From Ditylenchus dipsaci (Eukaryota; Nematoda; Chromadorea; Rhabditida; Anguinidae), in assembly GCA_004194705.1 (NCBI GenBank), contig SADC01001323.1, positions 434,001 through 498,000 of the forward strand: a DNA stretch of 64,000 nt. Direction: 5' to 3'. Positions within the stretch are counted from its first letter, which is position 1; every line of letters starts with the position of its first letter. Both the position numbers and the translations under genes were made by a program. Positions 11,001-23,000 of this stretch are shown here, piece by piece. The notes under the pieces were generated by a model. That model was not told the DNA's origin and did no database searches. It worked only from the letters and a program-made list of their open reading frames with translations.

Positions 11001-14000
11001 AGTCGCCATAGCTTGTCATTAGCTGCCGCCATCTCATTGTGACCCGGCCCTAACTCCTGCTTCTAAGTACCTTGCATAGGAAAGTTATGAAATGCAAGAG
11101 TCAAGTGGTCAAAAGTCCAGATACCGTATCCGCTCTAATTATAGACCCGGGTCTATAATTTTTCGACCCCCCCCCTCGAGGGAGGTCTGTAATTAGAGAG
11201 GGGTCTATGATTAGAGAGTGGTCTATAATTAGAGCGGATACGGTAGTAGTCTAAATTGAAAATTTTTCTTCAATTTGAGTCTCCCTTCAAGGAGGCCGGA
11301 CCTTATGTACTTTAGGAGGGCCACCGGTTCTCTGACCATAATTTCTTTAAGTTTATACAGCTCAAGTTGATTATGGTAATCAAATTAATCAACATAATTT
11401 TCATAGGTTGTCAAAATAACTATGGTGATTGAAATCAACAAATAAGAATTTTAAAATTATGGTGGAAAATCGGTGGCCCCTAAAGTAGTATACTTTTTGT
11501 ACACAAGGTCCGAAAACCAAATATTTTCAGATCTAAGCCTAAGCATCATGTCGGAGCAACATCCAGTATCCATCCACTACTTTTTCAAAGTCGGCCTAAC
11601 ATCTCCGCTGACTTCACCTCCACCATCCAGCAATTAACCAACACAACCAAAGACAGGTTGCTAGCTATACCCTCAGACACAGAGCTGCATGCTGCTTTGC
11701 TGAAGAATGCTTATGCTTCACCTCCTTTGGGCATTGGAGCGGCTGTCTTCGACTACAATCAGTCGGTCTATGCCTTGTTTAATGGTGGGGCGTTCCATTC
11801 ACCTCCTTCAACTCTACTGCTCATTTCAAATGCTGTGTTGCAAAAAGGAATAGGTTAGTGGAATTTTTTAAGGAAAATATTAGGCCACTCAGAATTAGAC
11901 CAGGGACGCTTTTTAAACGTCACTACATGACTTAGGGCCAATGTATAGGTCTGAGTGCCGGAAAAACTGCTCCCATTGGAAATAAGCGGCATTTCTCGCC
12001 GCCAACAAAACCCACTTGTAAAATACGGAAAAATACCACACAAATGTTTTTTTTCATTTTCTTTGAATGCTCAAGTGGTAAAAAATCGAAAGTAACACTG
12101 CCAGAAAATCATGACTAGAATAGCTTTTGTAGTCATAATCAAATGAAATATCTAAGGGCTGTTTTATATACGGTGTCGTCGTCGTTATCCTTGTTGTTGG
12201 ATAAAATGTTTGATAAAAACGTTTTTACGCCAACGGCAATGAGAACGCCAACTGTTTTATATAAAAAATTCAACGACAACGCAACCTTTTTTTACCAAAT
12301 CATACAAATTTTAAATTTCAGTCATATTTTGAAATAAAACGTGTGGCGAATTTTTCTTCCCACAAAATTAGAGATGCGGATTTGGCTTTATGCGATATAT
12401 GCGATGCGATATTTTAAGCCTCGCTTGGATGCGATAGCGATATGCGATATTTCTCAAAGATGAGGTGCGATATATCGCTGCGATATGCGATATTTTTTTC
12501 TAAACGACTACGGACACAAAAAGTCGTCTAAATCATGTTTTTTACAATCGATGACCAGTACAATCAATTTTCCGCTTTATAGAACATACATACATCATAT
12601 TTCTACAACAAGAAGCTAATATTTGAAATTCAACGAAGGAAGATTTTCGTTCAGGAAAATCAGAATTTCTGCATTTTCTGGATTCAAATTTGATCGCTTA
12701 TAGTCGTACACATCATGAGCAACCAAAAATAGCTGTTCACTCGATTTCATGAGAAAGCCGCGTGTTTTTTTGATTCTGAGAAAAAAATCGAACCACATAG
12801 TTTTTTTCGTCAAAATTTGAAAAATTTAAATTGGCGCTTTTTGAATTTTAAAGAGAATAAGGGCTGTTTAGGGAGGGGAAGAGAAAAGCCACTAATCACA
12901 CAGCGCACAATAACAAAAAGATATTGAACGCATTTTGGGTGTGCACAAGCTCTTTCCAACTGGGCCTGGCAGAAAGAGACTCTATATCAGGGTATCTAAA
13001 TGTACTTTTTAAAAAAGATTTGTACTTTTTTGAGACCAGGAATCTTTATTTTTAGGGGGGAGGGGGTTTACATATCGAGATGCGAATATTTTAAACTCTC
13101 AGGTTCGATTCCAGTGGGTGCAAATCTTTTTTATCTCCTCTAATTTACAAGTTTAGTGTCAAAATGATTCTCAGACTCTTTGCTACCCAAAAAATAATCA
13201 CAGCATGATTTCACAACCTCTGGAGCTGATTTATAGGCTAAGACCTGCTAAATTTACGAAAATCGATCTATTGGTGGTTTTTCTTCGACTGCTCTTATCG
13301 ATATTTTCTGACTTTTTTCTACAAATCAAACTTTTCATATACCACAACGTAGCTCTAATTCTGGGCTTTCATTTGAGCTATCAAACAGTGAAAAAACAAA
13401 CTCGGGTCATGATTAAAATTTGAAAAACATTCAACAATACCGTATTCCTTGCCATCCTACCCAGAGCTGTCCACAACTCTTCAGTATTAGTTTTGGAACT
13501 GACGCTTTTTTTGTAGTTTTAATTTGCATGATCATCTACAACCTTGCACTTAAATTCAGTCCTGCTTCTTGGCGCCATTTTCAGCATATGGTTTTAAAAA
13601 TTGCAAAAAAACGTCAGTGCCAAAATAGAACCGAAGTCCTGCCCCTCAGAAATACTCTTTTGTTGCTTGGTAAAACACCTTTATTGATTTCTTCTAAGCT
13701 TCCTCTTCTTCTCAGAATCCAAAAGCGATATTTTAAAATTTGCGATGCGATATGCGATATTTCCAAAAATCCAAATGCGATATTTGCGATCGATATTTTT
13801 CGACCAAATTTTATGCGATAGTCGATATATCGCAGGTGCGATATATCAATCGTCCGCATCTCTACTCAAAATGCGAAATTCGTCTAATTTGGCAAAAAAT
13901 TCGTTGTCATTGGATTTTCTATAAAAAGTCGTCGTTGGAGTGGTCTCTTTAACGCATTTGAGTACATGTTTAGTCACAAGGAAAATTTTTTTAGTTTATT

Positions 14001-17000
14001 TCTTATTAGGGAAGTTTGTACTCATTCGAAAGCTCTAGATATGCGCCTTGCACGCCTTGTACAAATTTATTATTCAGAATTATTTGTTTAGTTGTGAACT
14101 ATTGGGTTTTCTATTGACAATATATCTATGTGGGAACACTTTGACTTCCAAATATTCCATAGTTGTTTTGTTGCGTAGTGGTTTTGAGTTGTTTAAGCTT
14201 GCTGCATTTGTTTTGCAGTCGATTTCGAGTGTAAAATGGCAAGGAGACACTGCTTCTGACAATCGCTAAAAATTGTATGATAAAAAGGTCAGATATTTTT
14301 TTAGTTGCTGGGCAACCCTATCGGAAAATAAATTTATGTGAACCAGGTGCTTGCAAGTCGCGTGGATATTTCACTGAATTCTGGCATACATAAATGGTGT
14401 AACTGAATTCGGTATCAAGAAATTTTGCCAGCTACCAGTGGGGCTTTCTTTATCTAGGAGCTTTTATGTTCTGATATAAATACAGGTTTTTTTTTTAAAT
14501 TTCTACCAAGATGGTGTGTATACTCAAAGTTTTGCATACCATATATGCTTGAAAAAATGCTGTAAAAACGAGCATATCGTAATTTGACTTTTGCAAAAAG
14601 TTACTGTATTTTCTGTAATAGAGCGGCTACGGCTACTTGACAAACCCTGTGGTTTAAGCTAAATCTGGGACAGAAAGGAGGAAATTTGGGACAAAAAAAA
14701 GTGAATCTGGGTCAAAAAAAAAAGTTTCGCCCCTTGACAAAATACCAACGGCGGAAAATGCTAAATTCAAAGGCCCCAAACATCACATTTTTGAATCGCT
14801 GCATTTTTCTCTTGGCATTTGGGAGTCGGCGTTTTATCCCACCACCCCAGCTCCTTTCCTTTTGATACAAAATAATTTTCCTGGCATTGTGTTTTTGACA
14901 GATTTTTCGCACACCCGTCTCAGACATGTTACCACCCTTTTTTAGTCAGTGAGGTTTGTTAAAAATTGAGTGATAACTTGTCTGAGAAAAGTGATCATAA
15001 TTTTGGGTCATAAACACAACGTCGAAACCATGTTTTTGAATTTAAGGCATGTCCATCCTTTTACTGGAGATCCGGTATGTATGTTTAAAATTGACAAAAA
15101 ATCATTAAGACGTCCTATTTTAACAGTTAATTAGTCAATTAACCAACCTGTTGTATCATATCAAATAGTTCCACCACTTCTACAGTGCTCAAGCTATTAT
15201 TTTCAAGTATTGTCAATCGCCTTGCTGATTGCAAGCCTTTAGAAAAATGCAAATATTGAATAATTTCATCGGGTTCACAATAGAAATTACGCAGTGTTAC
15301 ATTCTCACAGTTGATCACAAAAAGGTTTGTTAAACAAATGGGGGCAATTTTTAGATGAAAATTGTAATTGATCAGACCCAACACCTTGGGGTAATTAGTT
15401 CCATTGCAGCATTCGTACAATAATTGTTGCAGAGTGTCCTGTGGAACATGGTTTCTGAGCCAAATAGTTAATCTGTTGTCAGACCACATGTGTCTGACCA
15501 TTTGAAGGTCAGGAAAGGGCAGGTCACAGGAATGGATGTCAATAATGTTGTGTTTGAACCTCAAGTATTTGTGGGCCAGGTGGATGGGCAAGATTCGGAA
15601 CACATCTTGTTTGCTCTTGGTTGTGTACTTGAAGTCAACTGTGGTGTTTGGAGTTTGGATTATGTCTAGTAGGTCCAGCTGTAGATATGGGTGAGAAGAA
15701 AAAAAGTTGAGGGTGTAATTGTAGAAAACGTGGTTTAGAAGACTTAGTTGGATTAATTCTTGCCTACTTAGATAGCTCATCATATTATATATCATTTTCG
15801 GTGGTCTGAAATTTAATAGCAACACCTTTTGAAATTGTTGAAAGAAGAAAGTACATTAAAACAAAACTAAAGTCAAGCCTCAATGACTATTCTGTCTACG
15901 AAACCGTCTATGGAGTTATCGAAAGTCATCAAACTCTATGTAACGGAGACTGGCCTTGACCTGTCATCATTGAGGTCTGACCATATTAAAAATTGGCTTT
16001 TACAGTAAAGTCTCGAAACAATACCTGCTATCAGTAGTGTTACCGTATTTCCTCTAATATAGTGTACCACCGTTCATTTGAGATGATTTTTCGCCATTTT
16101 GTTTTTACCTATTTTTTGAATACTGCTCTCAGACAACTAACCACCCAACCTGTATCACCGATCAGCGAGATCGAAATCTTTGCGATATTTCGGACTGGAC
16201 TGACAAATCCATTTTGGCAAAAAAATTCAAAATTTGAGCTAAAAAAAGTGTCGGCCCTAGGCGGGAACGAAATTTTGGGGGTGACTGTTTATCGAGAGTC
16301 GACTGTATTTCGAAACTAAACTACACAATAATAAAGCTTTAAATGGATTAAAACCCATCTTTACCAGCGTACAGCTGGTGGGAGCTAAGAAAACGCAATA
16401 AATAGCTTGTCAGAATATTTATTCTGGCTGAGATGTAGGTCCTCAAAGTCAAAGGGGCGCCTTATAAAGGAAATACGATAGCACAAATAAAAGAATTTAA
16501 AAACAATTTTATTATTACATTGGTGACCGAAAAAGGCCTTTCTTGTAGATGATCCTTTCCAGCTAAAATATTCAAATACCTGTGTTTGTCGGTTAGACTG
16601 GTAAATAACTGCTGAATGTGTTTTGTCGGCAACAAGTCATCTAAAAAACTGTCAAATGTCTTCGATTCGAAGCGTTTGATTGACAGCACATCTAGCAATA
16701 TATTTTCAAATAAATGAAATCCAAAAAGAATTGTTTAAGATCTAGGCACAAAGGTATTAATGTGTCAAAGAGAATAGAAAAAAGTAGCCGTCATTGGCAT
16801 ACTGTATAAAATTAGAAACAACACAAGACATAATCGGTGCTTACACGATTAGTTATTTTCACGTCTTTTTTCAAACTTCATTGTTCTGGAGTTTGAAACA
16901 CATATTTTAAGCCAATCTCAGATAGAGTTGGCCCTGCGCCTAAACAAAAAAATTAGGTCTCAGAATCCCGTTTATCCAGGTCCAAATTTTGGCAAATATC

Positions 17001-20000
17001 CAAGGCTTTGAAACGTCCTTTATTTGAAGATTTGTCCTTTATTTGAGAGCCGAAATCTTTAGAACTTCTTAACTCTTTATTTTCGGTGCTCAAAACCCAA
17101 TAAGCACTGGATAAAATGACACTTTTCTGCCAAATTTCCTTTATTTCATAAAAATGTCCTTTATTTTAAAATTTTGAGTTCGAAGCCCTGCAAATATCTT
17201 TTTTCAAAGTCTCGCCTGGTCACTCTCACAGATTCTTCATGGTTTCGTTGGTGAGTTGTGGGCCTACATCTTTCTCTGTAGAATAGTTGGAATTTAACTC
17301 CGAAAATTGTCTAAATTTATGTTTTTTCTTCTAAAGCCTGATTTCCAAAAATGGTCTCTAATATTTTCAGATGCCATCCAACTTAGCCTGCAAACCTATG
17401 GAGACACCATTGAAGAGGACCTGATTAATGCTCTTCTCGACATGACCTCCACTGTTTTGGTGGCTCTAGTGGTTATTCTAGCTTTTGCCTCCATGACTTC
17501 CACTTTTGTCATGCCTTTGGTTGAAGACAGGCAAAGGAGGTTCAAACACCAGGTTGGTAAAAACAACAAGATTTTTAAATTTTGCCTTGGAGTTGCTTTA
17601 GTGAGCACAAAAATTGACTCACCAACTGGCCAACCTAAAATTTGTTTAGATGACCTTGACCAAAATGCACATTTGCACGTACTGGGTAGCTGTGTTGATG
17701 TGGAATCTGTTGCTCTACGCTGTGTTTTGCATATTGCTAGCTCTGATTCTCATGACATTTGGATGGGTGGAGAATTGCTTGGGGGCGTAAGTGTAAAGGT
17801 TAAAATAAGCTGTACTATGCTATTTTTCAGCTATTTCATTCTGTGGGGCTTCTACTTTTGGTGTTGTGTGCCGTTTGTATATTGCGCCTCTTTCTTGTTT
17901 GATTCAGCTATAAGGGCTTATACAGCGTTATTGTGTTGGATGGTAGGTTTTTTGCTGTAAAATTCGAAAAGAAGACAAAGAAATTATTTTAAAGATTAAA
18001 CTTTAGAGGTACTTGTCTAGTTGGAACCCCCCCCCCCAAGACTAACACAAGAGCAATATCAAAACCATTTATTCGCAAACATATAACAATGCGTTTTGTG
18101 ACCACAAATGGAACATAATATCTTCTCCAACATAATATCTTCTCAAATTTCTACGCCAGACGAAATCAGAGATATAGCTACGGAAAACGGAAACCTACCC
18201 ATGTTGAAACCTCGAAGTTCATTCATCGTACAGTCGAGTCCCGCTAACCCGGCACCACTGGGACCGGCAAAAAGTGCCGGGTTAGCGGGGGTGCCAGGTT
18301 AGCGGGGTTATCATTTTATCGGGCAATCATTACAGTCGACCCTCAATATAATCACCCTTTATTCAAACAAAACATAACATTCAAGAAATGGTTAAACAAT
18401 CGGGAAAAAAGTGGTAAGTTGGCTTTGGATTTCACTTTTCTTGCGCTCCTGGTACAAATATTCATCGAAAGCATCACTGTGGATGAGCATGACGGGATCG
18501 ACACTGTTTTTCTCCACGAATCGGCGGACGAGATTGAAGGCGGTTTGTGCTTCTTGGCGAGTGACGACCGGTTGCTCCTCTTCCACTTCCATTTGCTGAC
18601 TGTCACCGGCGTCGTTGGATTCTTCATCCTCAACGGCTGAGACTTCCGCCACGATTTCTTCCAGAGTGAATGCTCCATCTGCAATGGAGAGAATAAACAA
18701 AGAAAGGACAAAGCTGAAACTAACCTGTGATCACATCTGCGTCCACGTCCATGTAGTCCATCATCGCAGCTTCTTTATTGATTCCACCGAGCAGCTGCAG
18801 ATTGCCCCAAGCATCTAGAAGCTCGTCCATTCCATCCGCTTCATCTGCCACGGTTTCTTCCACCTAAATAGTCTTGTTTGGAAGCAGTTGCCAGAAAAGT
18901 CCGGTCTCGTCCACGTTGAAGATGTCATCTGGCTCGAACTTGCCCGGCTCCGCTTGAAGAACTTGCTGCTGCCACTTCTGAAGCGATTCGACGTTGATTG
19001 CACCGGCTTCGCCTTGATTTGACTTGAAAAGGATTCCGTGACGCTGTTTGAAGTTGTCCAGCCAGTGCGGACTTGCCTCGAATCCGACGATGCTGAGCAG
19101 CGCTGCAATTTCCTTGGACTTCTCCTGAACGTGGGTTCCGACGTTGTACAAAGAAGAAGAGCAAAAAAAGTGAAAATAAAAGCTCACCTTTACCAATTCG
19201 CCGCTCACTGGAAGATTCGAGCTCCTCACTTGCTTGATCCAAATGACGAGTGCTTCTTCCATCTCCGCATGCATTCCCGGTGTCAGTCGAGCCCGATTTG
19301 CACTGCTGCCCTCTTCGATAGCCTTCAGGATTGCTGCTTTGTTGTTAAGAATGTCCCAAATCGTGCTCCTCGGAATATTGAACTCCTTTGCTAACGCCGT
19401 CTGGTTGTTATTCTTTACGGCTGCATTGATGATCTTCATCTTCGTCTCCAGGGAAACTGCAGTTTGCTTCCGTTTTGACATCTGAAAACAATAAAATGAC
19501 ACGAAAAAGTAAAAATGACATACATGTAGACAAATTAACGTGACAAGCAGAAAACTAAACTGAATGACGAAAATTCAAAAAAATATTTAGAAAAAATTGA
19601 TGCAAATTGAAAAATGTTGCAAACTATGGTAGATGCCGGTTTATTGGGGGTAATTTTTATTGGACGGGACCAGTCTTTGCGTGCCGGGTTACTGGGGGTG
19701 CCGGGTTATCGGGTGCCGGGTTATTGGGCGTAAACTTTGTTGATTTTCTTAGCCAGCCAACCAAATTTTTAATAAGTCCCGGGTTATTGGGGTGTCGGGT
19801 TATTGGGGTGCCGGGTTAGCGGGACTCGACTGTATAGCACTACCTTAAATGAAAATATATGTAAATAACGCAGCGAAATCTAAAATTGAAAAAGCAGAAC
19901 AGTAATATCATATATTTAAAAAATAGTATATAGATTTCTAAGAAATCTGGTCTGTTTTCGATAACTGGGGGGGGGGGGGGTCCCAACTAGACAAGTACCA

Positions 20001-23000
20001 CTTTAGATTAAACTTTTTGCATTTTAGATGCAAAATAATGATTTTAGGGTAGAAACAGTGGTGTAGCCAGGGTGGGCAGGGGGGAGGTGGCCACGTGCCC
20101 CCCGTCAGATTTTTTCCTTATTATTGCGCGCCCCCCCCCCCCGTCAGGATGGAAATTTTTGAGTTTTTTCCTTATCTTTACCAAAATAAAACAAAAAAAA
20201 TCGACGGCGAATGCCGGCGCGCCGCGACATATGATACTGATTTTTTGGGGGTTTTTAGATATTTTCCCTTATTGGTGCCTCACGTTAGATTTTTTTCGAA
20301 ACGGTGTAGGTGAAATGGCCTCGAAAATTTAAAGAACGGTGTAGCTAAAATGGACTCGAAATTTTGAAGAACGGTTTAGTTAAAATGGCCTAAAAATTTT
20401 GCGTTTTAAACTTTCTGAGTTTCGTTAATTCTTCATGAATTTATTAAGACCTTCTCACACAGCTTTATAAATTTTTATGTGTAATTATGTTATTGTTATA
20501 GGTAGTGAGCATGGTGGTGATAATTTTCTTCAGTGTTGCCGGTCAATTCATTTCGCCTGACTTGTCCAACACCATTGCCTATATAGCCGCCATCCTGCTA
20601 CCCTCCTACTCGCTAGCCAAAGGTTTGACTATGGTCACCCCTCAGTGCTTGTTTATGGACGAGACAGAGCTGCAACTATGGAACTCTCTAAAAGACACCA
20701 TCTATCCGATGCTCATTTCCGGCATCCTCTTTTGGACAATCCTGGTGCTGTTACAGTCTAAAAAAGTCTCCTTGATGTATCACAAGTTCTCGTGTCGACT
20801 TAGGCGACCCGCTTACCAAGTGGTTAGTTTTTTGACTATCCGAAAACTAGATGGAATGCTTAAAAATATAAATTTCAAAACCAAAAGCTCAAAAAATGAC
20901 TTTAAAAAACACTTGGAAGGTTGTGTGATCCAACTTGTAACTAAAAGTGCCTGTACGCGTGGAAAATTAAGTAAAAGTAAAGTTTTTGTGTGAAACGCAT
21001 TTAAAAATCCACCAAAAACTAACTGCATTATTATGTGAAATTTTTGATGTGGTAGACAAGCCCAAAAGTATGACACCGGGCACGTCTTCAGCACAGTAGA
21101 CTTGCTTAAACAATGCTCTTAAATGAAAAAGTCACTGACAAATTTCGACAATTATATGAATATTCAAAGCAGTTCTTTTCTTTCTCCAAAAGTTTTACAT
21201 GCGTTCTAATGTAGATTTTTTACAAGACCATACTTGTTGATGCTAATGAGAATTTGACAAACTCAAATACGCGCGGGACACTTCTCTTTCGTCTCGCACT
21301 CTACTCTTTGGAGTTATTTCGAGTGAGAGACGAAAGAGAAAAGTCCTGCGCGCATTCGAATTTGTCAAATTCTCATTTCCATCAACAAGTATGGTCCTTT
21401 AAAGGGAGGGTGCCTGTTGCGTAGGATTTTTGACCATTGTTGTTTGCTTTTCTTAACCGTTTTTTTATAAATAATGCCCCGTTTATTAATACACCCCCTG
21501 GCCAGTCTTTTAGGTAGAATCCGTAAGCGTCATCAGGATTTTGTGTATCCTAAAAAATATCCCAATTTTTAACCTGGACCTGGGTATACGACCCAGTTAA
21601 TTCACCCGAAAACTCTTGGTTAACGGGTATCTGAAGAAAATTGAAATAATTTTAAAAAGATGTGTGAGTGAAATACTGTGTGAATATTTAGTCACTTTCT
21701 GTTTTTTCTTGGATTTTTTTCAAAAACCTCTTAAATCTAATAAAATGTTTGGATTCTGAGTGAAAAGTAGGCTCAAGGCCAATGCATTTTTAAACAAGCC
21801 CTTATCTATAGAAAATAGGGTAGAGAAAAGAAAGCAACAATGCTCAAAAATCCTACGCAATATGCACCCTCTATTTAAGTTTTCTGCCTAGTTTTGAAAA
21901 ATAGTATAAGGTCATCAATATTAGATTTGACTCAAAACGAGTGAAAATTGAAATAATTCAAAAAATTGCTTATCCTCGCTTTAGTTTTGGAAAGGCACCG
22001 GCATGCTCTTTTAAATAAGCTGATGAGTTTTCAGTCGAAAGAGCAGTTTAGACACGAACCAGATCTTGGAATTTCGAGATTGGACTAGCAGGAAAAAAGT
22101 GTCAAAATGCAGTTAATTTGAGTTAATCAGAAGCACTTTTTTCGCAGCAGTTTTGTAGATTTTGAACTAAACCCACGCAAGCCAACATTCTGAACATTTT
22201 AAACACGACCTTCCAAGTGTAAACAAATAGATTGGAGTCTAGGTTGGGAACGTTTGTGAAAAAAACACCCATAAAATTTTTTCATCCCAAACCCATACAT
22301 ATATTTTGATCCCTTATTACCGCCGCCAAAAAATTTAAATTTGTAGATCTGCGTAGAGAATGAGCAGATGGACGACAAAGACGTGGCCAAAGAGCGAGTC
22401 ATCATGCGCACCGTTGATGACACTGAACTGCAACTGGCTGTTCGGGAGTTGTATAAGTACTATGGCAGGTTCTGCGCTGTTCGCAACCTCACTTTTGGGA
22501 TCAAGCACTCGGACTGTTTTGGATTGCTGGGTAAATTGTGCCTTGAAGAGCCGCCTAAAATCAGGGTCTAATTCAGGTGTGAATGGAGCTGGCAAGACCA
22601 CTACCTTCGACATCCTGACCGGCCTGTCCTTCCCCAGCTCTGGATGTGCCATTGTGGGTGGTTTGGACGTAGTCAACTCGCCCACCATTGGCTACTGCCC
22701 TCAATTTGATGCCCTGCCACTGGATTTGACTGGAAGGGAGACACTGCTACTCCTTGCCAGATTGAATGGGTTTGTGGATGCAGCGGAGAGGGTCGATAGA
22801 GTGCTTTTCGCTATCCACATGGCTGACCACGCTAACAAGTTGGTGCAGTACTACAGGTTGGCTGGTTTCACTCAATAATTCGGCACTGTTCTTGAGGACA
22901 CTCCAAAAAATATCGTTTTTGATATTGAAAGACTGTAAACGTCGATTTTCAAGACAATTTTTTGCGTTTTAGACTTCTAAACAAAGGTACTGCTGATAAA

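Larger units (their letters stand above)
18008..19999. mobile_element. Foldback element interrupted by a pogo-like transposon
   Basis: Its inverted ends are GGTACTTGTCTAGTTGG and complement, each followed by a run of C (or G). The flanks carry a perfect 8-bp duplication ACTTTAGA (18000-18007, 20000-20007). Nearly all of the interior is the pogo element 18231-19832, so the foldback was inserted first. Confidence 0.7.

Noticed and set aside
13205..13952. Three overlapping frames of 70-133 residues
   Set aside because: They sit inside the foldback 12,369-13,864 in sequence repeated at 36.5 and 58 kb, where the frames are not kept.
14048..14927. Frames at 14,048-14,269 (+) and 14,712-14,927 (-)
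   Set aside because: No splice context, no recognisable motif, and overlapping frames on both strands.
16462..16698. Minus-strand frame with coding-like composition ([20 protein letters not shown])
   Set aside because: It could be an exon of the nested F-box-like gene, but no donor or phase link to 15,825 was found, so it is not called.
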